Positions 5,542 through 6,328 of a stretch of 6,328 bases of DNA are shown piece by piece. The DNA is taken from NCBI GenBank assembly GCA_035633755.1, contig DASQEH010000004.1:1-6328 (forward strand), written 5' to 3'. This DNA comes from DASQEH01 sp035633755. Its GTDB lineage: Bacteria; Actinomycetota; Actinomycetes; Propionibacteriales; Nocardioidaceae. The notes beneath the pieces were generated by a model that did no database searches, was not told where the DNA came from, and worked only from the letters and a program-made list of their open reading frames with translations. The position numbers were made by a program, and so were the translations under genes. Position 1 is the first letter of the stretch; each line of letters opens with the position of its first letter.

Positions 5542-6117
5542 TCAGTGAAGGGTGGGCCGATAGGTGAGCTCTTGGGTGTGAGCATCGAGCGTCCGGAGTT
5601 CTGCCAGTTCCAGGTCGAAGTCGGCCGCGCCATGGAAGATCGGGTCTAGCCCCGTCTGCCCGGTGATGACCGGGAAGAGCGTCACCTGTAGGAAGTCGAC
5701 GAGGCCGGCAGCCATCAGCGCTCGGTTCAACGACAGGCTGCCGTGCGATCGCAACGGCAGGTCGGACTCGTCCTTGAGCCGGGCGACGACGTCGACGGCG
5801 TCACCGCTCAAGACGGTTGCGTTCGGCCAGTCGACAGGTTCTTCCAGGGTCGTCGACACCACCGTGGCCGGCATATGCCACATCCGAGTAACCCATGGAT
5901 CACGCACCTCGGACTCCTCAGTGCTCGAGGCCAACATCCCCACGAATGCCCGCAACGTGTTGGCCCCGAAGACCATCCGCTGCGGCGTGCTGTACAAGGC
6001 AAGGCGGTGGTCGAGCAGCTCCGGGCCCTGCTTGCCCCAGTAGCCGGACCAATTGGCGCTGGCAGCCCCGTAGCCGTCAAGGCTGGAGAAGACGTCAAAG
6101 GTGTAGGTAGCCGTCAT
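5542..6117 (-). CDS. Dihydrofolate reductase family protein (RibD C-terminal domain)
   Basis: This 191-residue cytoplasmic protein belongs to the RibD_C/dihydrofolate-reductase-like family, whose members are usually NAD(P)H-dependent reductases. Visible signatures are FSSLDGYG (10-17), RMVFGANT (47-54), PATVVSTTLEEP (83-94) with the following DW typical of the family, and HGSLSLNRALMAAGLVDFL (125-143) then FPVITGQTG (148-156). The start is taken as the ATG at 6117 because GAGGA (6129-6125) lies 7 nt upstream and the protein then begins MTATYTFDVFSSLDGYG. The frame remains open to 6174, but the extension would encode a repeated Glu-Pro stretch produced by a hexamer repeat. These stand-alone paralogues are common in actinomycetes, and most have no assigned substrate; this one should not be called a true folate enzyme. 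It has no evident link to its neighbours. Confidence 0.9.
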   Translation of the reverse strand: MTATYTFDVFSSLDGYGAASANWSGYWGKQGPELLDHRLALYSTPQRMVFGANTLRAFVGMLASSTEESEVRDPWVTRMWHMPATVVSTTLEEPVDWPNATVLSGDAVDVVARLKDESDLPLRSHGSLSLNRALMAAGLVDFLQVTLFPVITGQTGLDPIFHGAADFDLELAELRTLDAHTQELTYRPTLH

Positions 6118-6127
6118 GATCGTGTCC

Positions 6128-6155
6128 TCGGGTTCGGGTTCGGGTTCGGGTTCGG
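6128..6155. repeat. TTCGGG hexamer microsatellite abutting a ribosome-binding site
   Basis: The hexamer TCGGGT is repeated 4.7 times without error over 28 bp. On the coding (minus) strand it reads as CCCGAA repeats that run into the GAGGA ribosome-binding site of the dihydrofolate-reductase-like gene. Six-base units can gain or lose copies by slippage and would change the spacing of upstream promoter elements or leader structure without affecting the reading frame of the gene. Confidence 0.85.
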
Positions 6156-6328
6156 AGATACAGACCAGGACCACAGCGCATACTCATCGCCGTTGCCTGT
6201 GCCCGAGCGGTTGCGTAGCGCTCAACCGGATCGTTCAAGCCCTTGCTACTCGCTTCATGGTGGCCAACCGGGGTATCAATGGGTATGACCATGGACCCAT
6301 CGATACCGCGTGCAGATCCAGCTGACAT
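6156..6328. other. Upstream/intergenic region at the right edge
   Basis: No convincing coding sequence was found in these 173 bp on either strand. The open frames have no family features and low-complexity composition. It should carry the promoter of the dihydrofolate-reductase-like gene, but I could not find a -35/-10 pair with acceptable spacing. The main feature is the palindrome at 6272-6307. Confidence 0.4.
6272..6307. promoter_or_regulatory. 36-bp near-perfect palindrome, candidate operator
   Basis: GGTATCAATGGGT (6272-6284) and ACCCATCGATACC (6295-6307) are inverted copies that match at 12 of 13 positions, separated by 10 bp. The arms are AT-richer than the surroundings and no T-run flanks them, so a protein-binding operator is more likely than a terminator. 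GGGTAT is also repeated directly at 6271 and 6281. The cognate regulator may be encoded just beyond the right edge. Confidence 0.6.

Noticed and set aside
5519..5545. CTGAC/GTCAG inverted repeat between convergent stops as a bidirectional terminator
   Set aside because: Only 5 bp of stem with a 17-nt loop and no T-run on either side.
6118..6174. N-terminal extension of the dihydrofolate-reductase-like protein with Glu-Pro repeats
   Set aside because: The ATG at 6117 has GAGGA at the right distance and fits the family N-terminus; the Glu-Pro stretch is a by-product of the hexamer repeat.
5743..6288. 181-codon open frame on the plus strand
   Set aside because: It runs antisense to the dihydrofolate-reductase-like gene and through the hexamer repeat (Gly-Phe repeats), with no family features.
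6095..6328. Open frame from the right edge on the minus strand as a partial gene
   Set aside because: It overlaps the start of the dihydrofolate-reductase-like gene and the hexamer repeat (Arg-Thr repeats), and contains the palindrome; no coding features are seen.

Overview
The window is high-GC DNA that looks like an actinomycete (Actinomycetota) chromosome. This is inferred from the strong G/C bias at third codon positions, a GTG start, a DesK/NarL-type two-component pair and a TetR regulator with a WHG-type C-terminal domain. No genus can be named from the sequence alone. There are eight protein genes and no RNA gene, transposase or CRISPR array.

Left part (1-2814): a CPBP-family intramembrane protease gene on the minus strand diverges from a two-gene plus-strand operon. 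That operon encodes a membrane histidine kinase and a NarL/LuxR-type response regulator, which overlap by 4 bp (GTGA). The leader of the kinase gene holds short repeats that can fold in two mutually exclusive ways. The kinase/regulator pair is complete in its catalytic residues; its signal is unknown.

Middle part (3019-4840): a TetR-family repressor gene on the minus strand diverges from two membrane-protein genes on the plus strand. These are an unrecognised four-helix protein and a divergent TspO/MBR-like protein, with 4 bp between them. The divergent control region is the most striking part of the window. It holds three 17-bp copies of the dyad GGCTAAC-N3-GTTAGCC (one perfect, two nearly so). 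Each sits on a core element of a plausible promoter: one between the -35 and -10 of the membrane operon, one over its start site, and one over the start site of the repressor gene. This is a textbook layout for a self-regulated local repressor, so the two membrane proteins are probably induced by a small ligand sensed by the TetR protein.

Right part (5043-6117): a SRPBCC (START-like) protein gene follows on the plus strand after a 202-bp gap with an 18-bp tandem repeat and a hairpin. It converges with a dihydrofolate-reductase-like (RibD C-terminal domain) gene on the minus strand. A TTCGGG hexamer repeat lies directly upstream of the ribosome-binding site of the latter. The last 150 bp hold a 36-bp near-perfect palindrome that looks like an operator for a gene at or beyond the right edge.
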